This document shows positions 1-7,128 of a stretch of 64,000 bases of DNA, in pieces. Positions within the stretch are counted from its first letter, which is position 1. Every line of letters begins with the position of its first letter. A program made the position numbers and the translations under genes. Below the pieces are notes generated by a model. The model was given only the letters and a program-made list of their open reading frames with translations, did no database searches and had not been told where the DNA came from. This stretch comes from Clostridiaceae bacterium (GTDB lineage Bacteria; Bacillota; Clostridia; Saccharofermentanales; DTU023), in the NCBI GenBank assembly GCA_012518795.1, contig JAAYRL010000054.1:33834-97833 (forward strand), read 5' to 3'.

Positions 1-506
1 TGATCATCAACAAAAACTTTTCCGTCTTTCAGCTCAATTTTTTCACCCGGCAAACCAATAACTCTTTTAATTAATAAATTATTAGGATGATCTTCATCTG
101 TTTCATCAATTGTAATAATGTCGCCGCGATTGATACTAAAGTGCTTGCTAATTTTTTCTACAATAATTTGGTCTTTGTCATGCAGAGTCGGTTCCATTGA
201 AGGACCTGAAATCGTATTGCGTTGCGCAACAAATAATGTAATGAATAAGCCGATTAAGATGACAAGCAAAAAAGTTTTGATCCAATCTAAAAACTGCAAC
301 AACTTATCCGAACTCGATTTTTTCTGTGATTTTTCTTCAAATTCTATTTCGGATTTTTCATTATTTATCTTTTCAGATTTTTCATTATTTATCTTTTCTG
401 ATTTCTCATTATTTATCTTTTCGGATTTCTCAGCATTTATCTTTTCAGACTTTTCAGCATTTATCTTTTCAGATTTTTCATATTCATTTTTCGAATGTTT
501 TTCCAC
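1..506 (-). CDS. lepB: Signal peptidase I, 5' part (cut by window edge)
   Basis: Type I signal peptidase, which cleaves signal peptides of exported proteins at the outer face of the membrane. The reading frame runs from a GTG at 506 (RBS AGAGG 10 nt upstream) off the left edge, so the C-terminal part is missing. Residues 10-53 are a highly charged cytoplasmic tail built from an 8-residue tandem repeat (EKSEKINA/N). A transmembrane helix follows at about 76-93, then the catalytic serine motif GPSMEPT (Ser about 103) and the box containing the general-base lysine, LIKRVIGLPGE. The N-terminal tail before the helix is about 75 residues, much longer than the usual 10-20 residues. An antisense open frame over the repeats is a shadow. 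Family assignment is secure; the function of the tail is unknown. Confidence 0.93.
   Translation of the reverse strand, partial: MEKHSKNEYEKSEKINAEKSEKINAEKSEKINNEKSEKINNEKSEKINNEKSEIEFEEKSQKKSSSDKLLQFLDWIKTFLLVILIGLFITLFVAQRNTISGPSMEPTLHDKDQIIVEKISKHFSINRGDIITIDETDEDHPNNLLIKRVIGLPGEKIELKDGKVFVDD
348..479 (-). repeat. 24-bp in-frame tandem repeat in lepB
   Basis: Five full copies and one partial copy of a 24-bp unit encode the octapeptide EKSEKINA or EKSEKINN in the cytoplasmic tail of signal peptidase I. The unit length is a multiple of three, so gain or loss of copies keeps the frame. Confidence 0.9.
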
Positions 507-579
507 AAATAATGTCCTCTGTTTAGTGTATCATTCAAATGTATTAGCGCTTAATCAAATTATTATTAAACTCATCTTT

Positions 580-2358
580 TTAAGAATCAGTCAAATCAGT
601 TAGTTCAATTCCCAATTCTGTTAATTGATCCTCTGCAACTGAACTTGGAGCATTACTCATTAAGCAAGATGAGTTTTGAACTTTCGGGAAAGCAATAACA
701 TCACGTATGCTTGTACTGTCAGTTAATAACATAACTAAACGATCCAGACCGAAAGCCAATCCTCCATGCGGCGGAACACCATATTGAAAAGCTTTTAGTA
801 AGAAACCGAAACGTTCTGTACTCTCTTCTTTAGATAAACCAAGTAAATTAAAAACTTTATTTTGTAAATCCTCATCATGAATCCTGATACTTCCGCCGCC
901 GATTTCATTACCGTTAAGTACAATATCATATGCTTTTGCTCGGCATAATTCAGGATCGGTTTCCAACAAATGTAAGTCTTCATCCATCGGCGAAGTGAAA
1001 GGATGATGTACCGCGACATAACGATCTTCATCTTCATTATATTCAAACATCGGAAATTCCGTAATCCATACAAAACTCCATTTATTTTCATCAATCATAT
1101 TCAATCTTTTGGCAATTTCTTCGCGCAAATGACCTAAAGCATCATATACTACATCCGTTTGATCAGCAACAAATAATAATAAATCTCCCGTTTCAGCTGC
1201 AACTTGTGTTTTGACCTGTTCTATCCAGGCATGATCAACAAATTTCAGGAAAGAACCGCGCGGTTCCGCTTCCAAGGCTAACCAAGCCAAACCTTTTGCC
1301 CGATAATCTTTTACATAATCGGTCAAGCTGTCAATTTCCCGACGAGTCATGCTTGAACCTTGCGGTACAACAATTAATTGTACGGAACCGCCATTTTCAA
1401 TTGCTCCACTAAATACTCGGAAATCAGTTTGAGATGCCAATGCAGAAACATCATGCAATTCCATCGCAAAACGCAAATCCGGATTGTCTAAACCGAATCT
1501 TCGCAAAGCTTCAGCATAGGTTAAACGCGGTATCGGTAAATCTATTTGATAACCTTCACTTTTATCCCATAAATAAGCCAGATAATTTTCAATTAGTTCC
1601 ATAATATCTTCAGCTTGAACAAATGACATTTCCAAGTCTATCTGGGTAAATTCCGGTTGCCTGTCAGCACGTAAATCTTCATCTCTGAAACATTTTGCTA
1701 TTTGCATATAACGGTCATAACCGCTAAGCATTAACAATTGCTTATAAAGCTGCGGTGATTGCGGCAAGGCGAAAAACTTACCCGGGAAAACTCTTGAAGG
1801 TACCAGATAATCTCTGGCTCCTTCAGGCGTACTTTTTATCAACATCGGCGTTTCAATTTCAATAAAACCTTGTTGTTCAAAGAAATCTCGCGTCCATTTC
1901 GTAATTCGATGTCTTTTGATGATTTTCTTTTGCAAATCCGGTCTGCGTAAATCCAAATAACGATACTCAAGCCTTAAAGATTCACCTGTATCTATATTTT
2001 CTTCAATATAAAAAGGCGGCGTTTTCGCTTTAGACAAAATCCTAAGTTCATTAACATGTAATTCCCATTCACCGGTCGGCATATTAGGATTAATATCTTG
2101 TCTTTTGCGTAAAATTCCTTTACAGGCTAAAACAAATTCACTCCTCACCTGTCGAGCAATTTCCAGAATTTCTACCGGACTTTGATCGTCAATCACCAAT
2201 TGTAATTCTCCACTTCGATCCCGAAGCGTAATGAACACCAAATTACCGATATCTCTTTGTCTATGGCACCATCCCATTAATGTTAATTCAGAACCTTCTT
2301 GTTCAGAAGTGAATTCAGCCACTAAACAACTGCGCTTCATGCCTTCAATTGTATTCAT
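580..2358 (-). CDS. aspS: Aspartyl-tRNA synthetase
   Basis: Class IIb aminoacyl-tRNA synthetase charging tRNA-Asp. An N-terminal OB-fold anticodon-binding domain (about 1-110) precedes the catalytic core. Motif 2 (FRDEDLRADRQPEF) and motif 3 (GGLAFGLDRLVML) are intact, and the GAD insertion typical of the bacterial type lies between them. Length (592 aa) is normal. The reading frame also contains an ATG at 2364, but AGAGG in front lies only about 3 nt from it and 9 nt from the ATG at 2358, so 2358 is preferred. A separate asnS gene is present at 15337, so the organism does not have to rely on this enzyme for Asn-tRNA formation. Confidence 0.97.
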   Translation of the reverse strand: MNTIEGMKRSCLVAEFTSEQEGSELTLMGWCHRQRDIGNLVFITLRDRSGELQLVIDDQSPVEILEIARQVRSEFVLACKGILRKRQDINPNMPTGEWELHVNELRILSKAKTPPFYIEENIDTGESLRLEYRYLDLRRPDLQKKIIKRHRITKWTRDFFEQQGFIEIETPMLIKSTPEGARDYLVPSRVFPGKFFALPQSPQLYKQLLMLSGYDRYMQIAKCFRDEDLRADRQPEFTQIDLEMSFVQAEDIMELIENYLAYLWDKSEGYQIDLPIPRLTYAEALRRFGLDNPDLRFAMELHDVSALASQTDFRVFSGAIENGGSVQLIVVPQGSSMTRREIDSLTDYVKDYRAKGLAWLALEAEPRGSFLKFVDHAWIEQVKTQVAAETGDLLLFVADQTDVVYDALGHLREEIAKRLNMIDENKWSFVWITEFPMFEYNEDEDRYVAVHHPFTSPMDEDLHLLETDPELCRAKAYDIVLNGNEIGGGSIRIHDEDLQNKVFNLLGLSKEESTERFGFLLKAFQYGVPPHGGLAFGLDRLVMLLTDSTSIRDVIAFPKVQNSSCLMSNAPSSVAEDQLTELGIELTDLTDS

Positions 2359-2420
2359 ATACATTATCCTCTATTCGATAAACTTCTTTAGCATTAATAA
2401 TTATCTGTTAAACGCTATTT

Positions 2421-2592
2421 AAAATTATTATTACTATCAATAGTAAATCTAAGCTAATTGCAAAAAATTATTATTACTATCAATAGTAAATCTAAGCTAA
2501 TTGCAAAAAATTATTATTTCTATCAATAGTAAATCTAAGCTAATTGCAAAAAATTATTATTTCTATCAATAGTAAATCTATTCTAATGTAAT
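2421..2592. repeat. 43-bp tandem repeat, four copies
   Basis: Four head-to-tail copies with an exact 43-bp period (the landmark CTATCAATAG recurs at 2434, 2477, 2520 and 2563) fill the gap between hisS and aspS. Each of the first two copies contains the inverted repeat TTACTAT-CA-ATAGTAA. In copies 3 and 4 the left arm is degraded to TTTCTAT. The period is close to four helical turns, so the palindromes lie on one face of the DNA. The repeats lie in the probable promoter or leader region of aspS. Confidence 0.9.
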
Positions 2593-2643
2593 AAATTATT
2601 ATATTTATGCAACTTTATGCAACAAATATGTTTATGCAACGAA

Positions 2644-3897
2644 TCAATTTTCTCTAATATAGTTTGCCAGATCAGTCAATTCCAACTTAATTTCTGTACC
2701 GTCCGACATCCGTTTCAGATCTACTGATTTAGATTTTATTTCATCTTCCCCTAAAACCACAATATATTTTGCTCCGATCCGATCAGCATATTTCATCTGA
2801 GCCCTAAAGCTTCTAGCAGTTATATTACTTTCCGCTGTTATGTTTGAAGCACGCAAATCAAAACAAATTTTAGCTGCTTGATTAATTGTATCGGGAAAAG
2901 ACACAATATAAATATCAGGACCTGCTTGAGAGGGCAATTTAACATTCTGACTTTTCAATTCCATCAATAATCTCTCAACGCCTAAAGCAAAACCCACTGC
3001 AGGAGTTGATTGTCCACCCAGTTCCTCAATCAAGCCGTCATATCTGCCGCCACCACAAATCGTACCTTGTGTTCCAACATTATTTGAAACAAATTCAAAT
3101 ACTGTTCGCGTATAATAATCCAATCCTCGCACAATATGGCCATCAATCTCATATTCAAAACCCAAATTGTTCAATTCGGTACATAACTTATTGAAATGCT
3201 CTTGACATTCAACACAGAGATGCTCAATTTGCAAAGGTGCATTTTTTACTATTTCATTTTCTGCATCTTCCTTACAGTCCAAAATCCGCAGCGGATTGCG
3301 TTCAAATCTATCTTGACAATTGAGACATAAATCACCCAAATGAGGTCTGAAGTAATCTTTCAATAATTCCAAATATGCAGGTCGGCATTTAGGACAACCG
3401 ATACTATTAATTTTTAAATTTATTTCTTGCAAACCTAATTCGCGGAAGAAAAGAAACAACAAGCTAATAACTTCTGCATCAGCTGTCGATTCCGCTGAGC
3501 CGAAAAGTTCGCATCCCATCTGATTGAATTCACGATAGCGACCTTTGCCCATTTTTTCATAACGAAAATTATTCAAAATATAGTACAACTTCTGGGGAGA
3601 AGGTTCAGAACTCAAGCCATTTTCTAAATATGCCCTGACAACCCCTGCTGTGCCTTCCGGTCTTAAGGTCATACTTCTGCCACCCTTATCATTAAATGTA
3701 TACATCTCTTTTTGAACTATATCTGTGGTGTCCCCAACCCCTCTTTGGAACAATTCTGTCTGTTCAAAAGTCGGTACTCTAATCTCTTGAAAACAGAAAC
3801 GACTGCACACTGAACTGTATTTTTCTTCTACATACTGCCAAGCAGGTGTTTCTGCAGGAAGTATATCACGTGTTCCTTTCGGTGCTCTAATTGTCAT
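2644..3897 (-). CDS. hisS: Histidyl-tRNA synthetase
   Basis: Class IIa synthetase charging tRNA-His. It shows the N-terminal RAPKGTRDILP box, motif 2 around FRYEKMGKGRYREFNQ, the histidine-specific boxes GLDYYTRTVFEF and GGGRYDGL, and motif 3 GFALGVERLLM, followed by the C-terminal anticodon-binding domain. Length (417 aa) is typical. The frame extends 15 bases further upstream, but GGAGAGGG lies inside that extension, 6 nt before the ATG at 3897, which is therefore the start. It is transcribed towards aspS, the usual Firmicutes hisS-aspS order, with a repeat-filled gap of about 285 bp between them. No T-box consensus is visible upstream. Confidence 0.97.
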   Translation of the reverse strand: MTIRAPKGTRDILPAETPAWQYVEEKYSSVCSRFCFQEIRVPTFEQTELFQRGVGDTTDIVQKEMYTFNDKGGRSMTLRPEGTAGVVRAYLENGLSSEPSPQKLYYILNNFRYEKMGKGRYREFNQMGCELFGSAESTADAEVISLLFLFFRELGLQEINLKINSIGCPKCRPAYLELLKDYFRPHLGDLCLNCQDRFERNPLRILDCKEDAENEIVKNAPLQIEHLCVECQEHFNKLCTELNNLGFEYEIDGHIVRGLDYYTRTVFEFVSNNVGTQGTICGGGRYDGLIEELGGQSTPAVGFALGVERLLMELKSQNVKLPSQAGPDIYIVSFPDTINQAAKICFDLRASNITAESNITARSFRAQMKYADRIGAKYIVVLGEDEIKSKSVDLKRMSDGTEIKLELTDLANYIREN

Positions 3898-4030
3898 AAA
3901 TTCCCTCTCCATTTTATCCGTTCCGGTTAAGTTCTTTAAATATTTTAATAATCATCTAAATCCATTTTAGCAATATTATATTATACATTATGATTTTTTC
4001 TATGCAAAACACTCCACCAACTCTTAACCG

Positions 4031-4176
4031 TTTTAGTTACCATACATCAAAATACTGTAATCTTTCCCGCTTTAGTTACTATGCTTTTAGTTACTATACA
4101 TCAAAAAACTGTAATAAAAGAAAATATTATGCTAAAATTTATTTAATTATCATATCGCCTTAATTATCATATCGCC
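4031..4176. repeat. Direct repeats in the hisS / dtxR-like divergent promoter region
   Basis: The 314-bp gap between the divergent hisS and regulator genes holds two repeat pairs. A 31-bp sequence beginning TTTTAGTTAC occurs at 4031-4061 and 4085-4115 with two mismatches. A 17-bp unit TTAATTATCATATCGCC occurs in perfect tandem at 4143-4159 and 4160-4176, just upstream of the regulator's RBS, where it could act as an operator. That role is inference. Confidence 0.75.
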
Positions 4177-4211
4177 AGCATATTATAATTATATTGAAAA
4201 GGAGAGTTCGA

Positions 4212-4694
4212 ATGGGTCTACTGGAATCTGGTCAAAACTATTTAGAAAACATTTATATCCTACAACAAAAACAAGGGCTAGTACGCTCTGTCGATTTAGC
4301 CAACGCAATGGGATTTTCCAAACCTTCCGTAAGTAGAGCAGTGCATCTCCTGGCAGACGATGGTTACCTTGAATTTTCCGATAGCGGAAACTTAATTCTT
4401 ACTGAAACCGGACATAAAGTTGCTAAAAATATATATGAAAGGCATATGTTCTTAGCTGAATATTTTATGGCAATGGGTGTAAGTGAAGAGACCGCTTATG
4501 ATGATGCCTGTCGTTTGGAATATCATATAAGCGAAGAAACCATGGAAAGATTAAAACTACATACAATCAATTGTGCACTAAACTGTCCTAAAGCTTCTTC
4601 TGAAAAATTTTTCAACTTTAACAAAGAAAAAATTCAGGATTTAGAAAATTTTGATCCAGGAAAAATAACTGCTCTCAATGATGAACAACAATAA
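4212..4694 (+). CDS. DtxR/MntR-family metal-dependent regulator
   Basis: 160-residue regulator of the DtxR/MntR family, which represses metal uptake or other genes when loaded with Fe2+ or Mn2+. The N-terminal winged helix spans about 1-65 (SVDLANAMGFSKPSVSRAV is the recognition region), followed by the dimerisation and metal-binding helices. The frame starts earlier at a TTG, but AAGGAGAG is placed 6 nt before the ATG at 4212. The metal-site segment reads DACRLEYHISEET (Cys 100, Glu 103, Tyr 104, His 105). The family normally has E-H at the Glu-Tyr position, so a usual ligand histidine appears replaced by tyrosine with a histidine one residue later. There is no SH3-like third domain, as in MntR. 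The target genes are not evident nearby. Confidence 0.88.
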   Translation: MGLLESGQNYLENIYILQQKQGLVRSVDLANAMGFSKPSVSRAVHLLADDGYLEFSDSGNLILTETGHKVAKNIYERHMFLAEYFMAMGVSEETAYDDACRLEYHISEETMERLKLHTINCALNCPKASSEKFFNFNKEKIQDLENFDPGKITALNDEQQ

Positions 4695-4721
4695 CTAGGA
4701 AATAAATTCAAATCAAATAAC

Positions 4722-4919
4722 TGCACACTATTTAAGATTATGCAGTTAAATTCTTGACTAAGCTTGAAAAGTGTGCAAGCCGGTTCAGGACCTGCACACT
4801 TTTTAAAGTTGTACCGTAAAATTCTGGACTAAGCTTGAAAAGTGTGCAAGCCAGCCCAGGAAATGCACACTTTTTAAAGTTGTACCGTAAAATCGTGGAC
4901 TAAGCTTGAAAAGTGTGCA
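4722..4919. repeat. Array of three 56-nt palindromic modules (15-nt linkers)
   Basis: Three modules of exactly 56 nt at 4722-4777, 4793-4848 and 4864-4919, separated by 15-nt linkers. Each begins TGCACACT and ends AGTGTGCA. The terminal arms pair over about 14 positions (with wobble and one mismatch), giving a long hairpin. The interior holds a conserved GACTAAGCTT stretch. The same 56-nt module, with different linkers, recurs at 47537-48052. Here it lies between convergent genes, the regulator ending at 4694 and the small ORF ending at 4958. Confidence 0.93.
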
Positions 4920-4957
4920 TAATTTAATCTCAAAAAGCTGCTTCCCAAATTTAAATC

Positions 4958-5074
4958 TTACTTATTCTTTTTATTTAAGAACATTCGAAGTCCAACTACT
5001 AAAATCAGCAAAATAATTAAGACAATAATTAGCCAAGTATATGTTGTTTCACCTGTGCAAGGAATACAATACAT
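4958..5074 (-). CDS. 38-residue membrane peptide with sortase-signal-like sequence
   Basis: Short reading frame from ATG 5074 to TAA. AGGAG sits 6 nt upstream and overlaps the stop of the preceding isochorismatase-like gene, so it is probably translationally coupled. The peptide has an extracellular-type start containing CIPCTGE, one strongly hydrophobic segment of about 19 residues, and a short basic tail (NKKNK). This order (x-P-x-T-G-E, hydrophobic helix, positive tail) is that of a cell-wall sorting signal, but with no passenger or signal peptide. The two cysteines form CxxC. The family is not recognised. The call rests on the RBS, gene spacing and a clear membrane segment. Confidence 0.65.
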   Translation of the reverse strand: MYCIPCTGETTYTWLIIVLIILLILVVGLRMFLNKKNK

Positions 5075-5083
5075 ACCTCACTC

Positions 5084-5638
5084 CTATTTCACGGCATTGG
5101 AAATCGCTTTGAATTGTGGGGCTTTGGAATCTTTTAATAAATCAAAAGCAATAGTTTCGCTATTTGATATAACTGCTCCCATATCTGACATCAGGTCCAA
5201 AGCATTATTCTTATTTTCAATATCCCGTGAGCCTACGGCATCTGCTGCTAAATAAACATTATAGCCCAGTCTCAGAAGATCTCGTGTCGTTTGAAAAATA
5301 CAAACATGTGTCTCTATACCTGCAATAATTAAAGTCTTAAGATCATCTGCTTTAATTTTTTCAATTATTTCCGGTAAACAAGCAGTAAAGCTTGTTTTTT
5401 CCCAAAAGTTTGCTTCAAGTTTTTCCAATTCCGGCTTATGTTCCGGAATTGTTGGCCCCAATCCTTTTGGATATTGTTCTGTAACATAAATCGGCAAGTC
5501 AAATAATTCCGCTGTTGTTATCAACGTATTTGTCGGTTGGACTAAAGTTTCATGTCGATAAATTGCAGGAAATAATTTAGTTTGAATATCAATTAAAAAT
5601 AATCCGGTTGATTTTTGATCAAGATAATATTTTTCCAT
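5084..5638 (-). CDS. Isochorismatase-family cysteine hydrolase
   Basis: 184-residue cysteine hydrolase of the isochorismatase/nicotinamidase superfamily. The catalytic triad is visible: Asp17 (FLIDIQ), Lys81 (EKTSF) and Cys113 (ETHVC). Members hydrolyse isochorismate, nicotinamide or related amides; this short YcaC/ISOC-like form does not reveal its substrate. It follows the zinc-ribbon gene by 17 nt and precedes the 38-residue membrane peptide by 9 nt, so the three form an operon. No menaquinone or siderophore genes are nearby that would point to isochorismate. Confidence 0.9.
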   Translation of the reverse strand: MEKYYLDQKSTGLFLIDIQTKLFPAIYRHETLVQPTNTLITTAELFDLPIYVTEQYPKGLGPTIPEHKPELEKLEANFWEKTSFTACLPEIIEKIKADDLKTLIIAGIETHVCIFQTTRDLLRLGYNVYLAADAVGSRDIENKNNALDLMSDMGAVISNSETIAFDLLKDSKAPQFKAISNAVK

Positions 5639-5655
5639 AGTAATTCAACTCCGGT

Positions 5656-6717
5656 TTAATAACCCTCGATTCGGTCTATATAGTCTGATAATTGCTCAGA
5701 AAGAGGTTGACTGAATTTCCATTGTGAACCTTCTTTTCTCATAGCTATTAACCACTCATCTGATAATTCTTCTTCGAAACTTTCTCCTGCCATATCCATA
5801 AGATACTGTAATTCCTGAGGCATCTTATCAAATGATACTCTAGCCGCTAAAGCCACTACACATTGATCTTTCGGAAGTCCTTCATTATAAACTTGCCGAA
5901 TATCAAATTCAATTTTTACATATTCAAAAATATCAAATCCCGGCATCATCATGTCTGAAGCATTCATATCCATAGCATCTAAAATCGGTTCGTCAAACCC
6001 TTGTAAAGTGGCAGTATCAAAACATTCACGTGCTAGTGCTTCGTTTTGGGTCATAACTGCTTTTTCCAATTTTTTTGCAGTTTTTTGCGGTGAACTGCCG
6101 GGAAAAACAAAGAGAAATAAAACTACAGCTACTATTGCAACAACAACTACGGCACTTACAATACCAATTGCTTTTTTCTTCGATTTTTTCTTAACTTGAG
6201 TGCCTCCCCATGCTGCAGTCCCATTTACATTCATCGGCTGTTGCATCGGATATTGACTTGCATATTGCTGATTAGCATAATTTGCAGAAGCCTGAGTACC
6301 ATAAGCTTGTTGATACGGTTGCGACCCACTATAAGGTTGAGGTTGAGGTTGAGCTTGAGCTTGACTATAGGCTTGGGGTTGAGTACCAGGTGCACCATAT
6401 CCCTGATTGTATGGTTGAGGTTGAGGTTGAGGTTGAGGTTGAGGTTGTGGTTGTGGTTGTGGTTGAGCTTGAGGTTGTGGTTGAGCTTGGGGTTGTACTT
6501 GATGTTGAGCTTGAGTGCCAGGTGTGCCATATCCCTGATGATATTGTTGGGATTGGGTTTGAGTATAAGTTTGACTTTGACTTTGGCTCTGGCTCTGGTT
6601 CATGTTTTGATTTACATCTTGTTGAACAGGTTGTCCACAATATTTACAAAACTTTTTAGTACTATCAATTAAATTATTACATCTGCTACATCTAACAGTA
6701 TTGTCCATATTATTCAT
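5656..6717 (-). CDS. Zinc-ribbon, Q/P-rich, single-pass membrane protein
   Basis: 353 aa. The N-terminus carries a zinc ribbon with two CxxC knuckles (CSRC at about 9-12 and CKYC at about 24-27). A low-complexity region rich in Q, P, S, Y and G (about 35-170) follows, then a lysine cluster and a transmembrane helix (about 185-207), and a C-terminal domain of about 140 residues. The ribbon is predicted to be cytoplasmic and the C-terminal domain outside. The start is supported by AAGGAG 6 nt before the ATG. Such zinc_ribbon_2-TM proteins are common in Firmicutes and of unknown function. It is first gene of an operon with the isochorismatase-like hydrolase. Confidence 0.85.
   Translation of the reverse strand: MNNMDNTVRCSRCNNLIDSTKKFCKYCGQPVQQDVNQNMNQSQSQSQSQTYTQTQSQQYHQGYGTPGTQAQHQVQPQAQPQPQAQPQPQPQPQPQPQPQPQPYNQGYGAPGTQPQAYSQAQAQPQPQPYSGSQPYQQAYGTQASANYANQQYASQYPMQQPMNVNGTAAWGGTQVKKKSKKKAIGIVSAVVVVAIVAVVLFLFVFPGSSPQKTAKKLEKAVMTQNEALARECFDTATLQGFDEPILDAMDMNASDMMMPGFDIFEYVKIEFDIRQVYNEGLPKDQCVVALAARVSFDKMPQELQYLMDMAGESFEEELSDEWLIAMRKEGSQWKFSQPLSEQLSDYIDRIEGY
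6330..6600 (-). repeat. GGTTGA/GGTTGT hexanucleotide-rich tract in the zinc-ribbon gene
   Basis: Runs of a 6-bp unit (GGTTGA, GGTTGT or GCTTGA on the plus strand) encode Q-P and Q-A dipeptides on the minus strand. A longer duplication of the G-Y-G-x-P-G-T-Q module also occurs at about 6380-6410 and 6505-6540. The tract is prone to in-frame length changes. Confidence 0.85.
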
Positions 6718-6897
6718 ACTATTCTCCTTTAAAAATCAATGCTCCAATCATTAATTTTAGAGCAATGTTGGATTTCAAGATTCTTAGAAATATTTAAAAT
6801 CCTATCTAATAAGTATCCAGCATTTGCTAACAAATTTTCAAAATCCTATAAGCAAATCGTTATAAATTAAATTAAACCGATATAGTTTATTGTAGTC

Positions 6898-6963
6898 AAT
6901 ATTAATTAATTTAGTCAATACAAATTAGACCAGATATTTGCTTTATAGTATTCAAAAAGTAGA
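6898..6963. repeat. 66-bp direct repeat, left copy (target duplication)
   Basis: This 66-bp segment is identical, base for base, to 8960-9025. The two copies immediately flank the insertion sequence. Long, variable target duplications are known for the IS1634 group, so this is read as the duplication made on insertion. Confidence 0.85.
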
Positions 6964-7010
6964 CGGGAGTTTAACACTTGCCGGTTAAAACAGAAAACAT
7001 TGAATTAAGA

Positions 7011-7036
7011 AAGTCCACAGTGGTGGGCTTTTTTGT
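7011..7036 (+). terminator. Inward-facing terminator at IS left end
   Basis: Stem AAGTCCAC / GTGGGCTT (one G-U pair) with a 4-nt loop, followed by a run of six T. It lies between the IS end and the transposase promoter, where it would block transcription entering from outside. Confidence 0.7.
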
Positions 7037-7128
7037 TGTTTGTTTTAACTTGTAATATAAATGTAATATCGTAATGTTTCGTATTGTTACGCTTTATGAG
7101 ATAATATAGACACAGGAGGAGCTTGGCT

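Noticed and set aside
118..603. Plus-strand frame of 161 codons rich in Phe, Ser and Ile
   Set aside because: It is antisense to the repeat-bearing signal peptidase I gene, and its periodic protein sequence is the shadow of the 24-bp repeat.
3898..4211. T-box riboswitch ahead of hisS (also considered for aspS and asnS)
   Set aside because: No T-box core consensus (GGTGGNACCGCG or its complement) was found in any of the three leaders; the hisS gap holds direct repeats instead.
4931..4957. Further copies of the 56-nt module beyond the three listed
   Set aside because: TGCACAC-like matches elsewhere (for example inside hisS near 3808) lack the second arm and are chance.
6196..6672. Several alternative frames rich in Leu/Arg, Val/Glu or Asn/Leu over the Q/P tract
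   Set aside because: All are shadows of the hexanucleotide-rich part of the zinc-ribbon gene, which has a proper start, RBS and domains.
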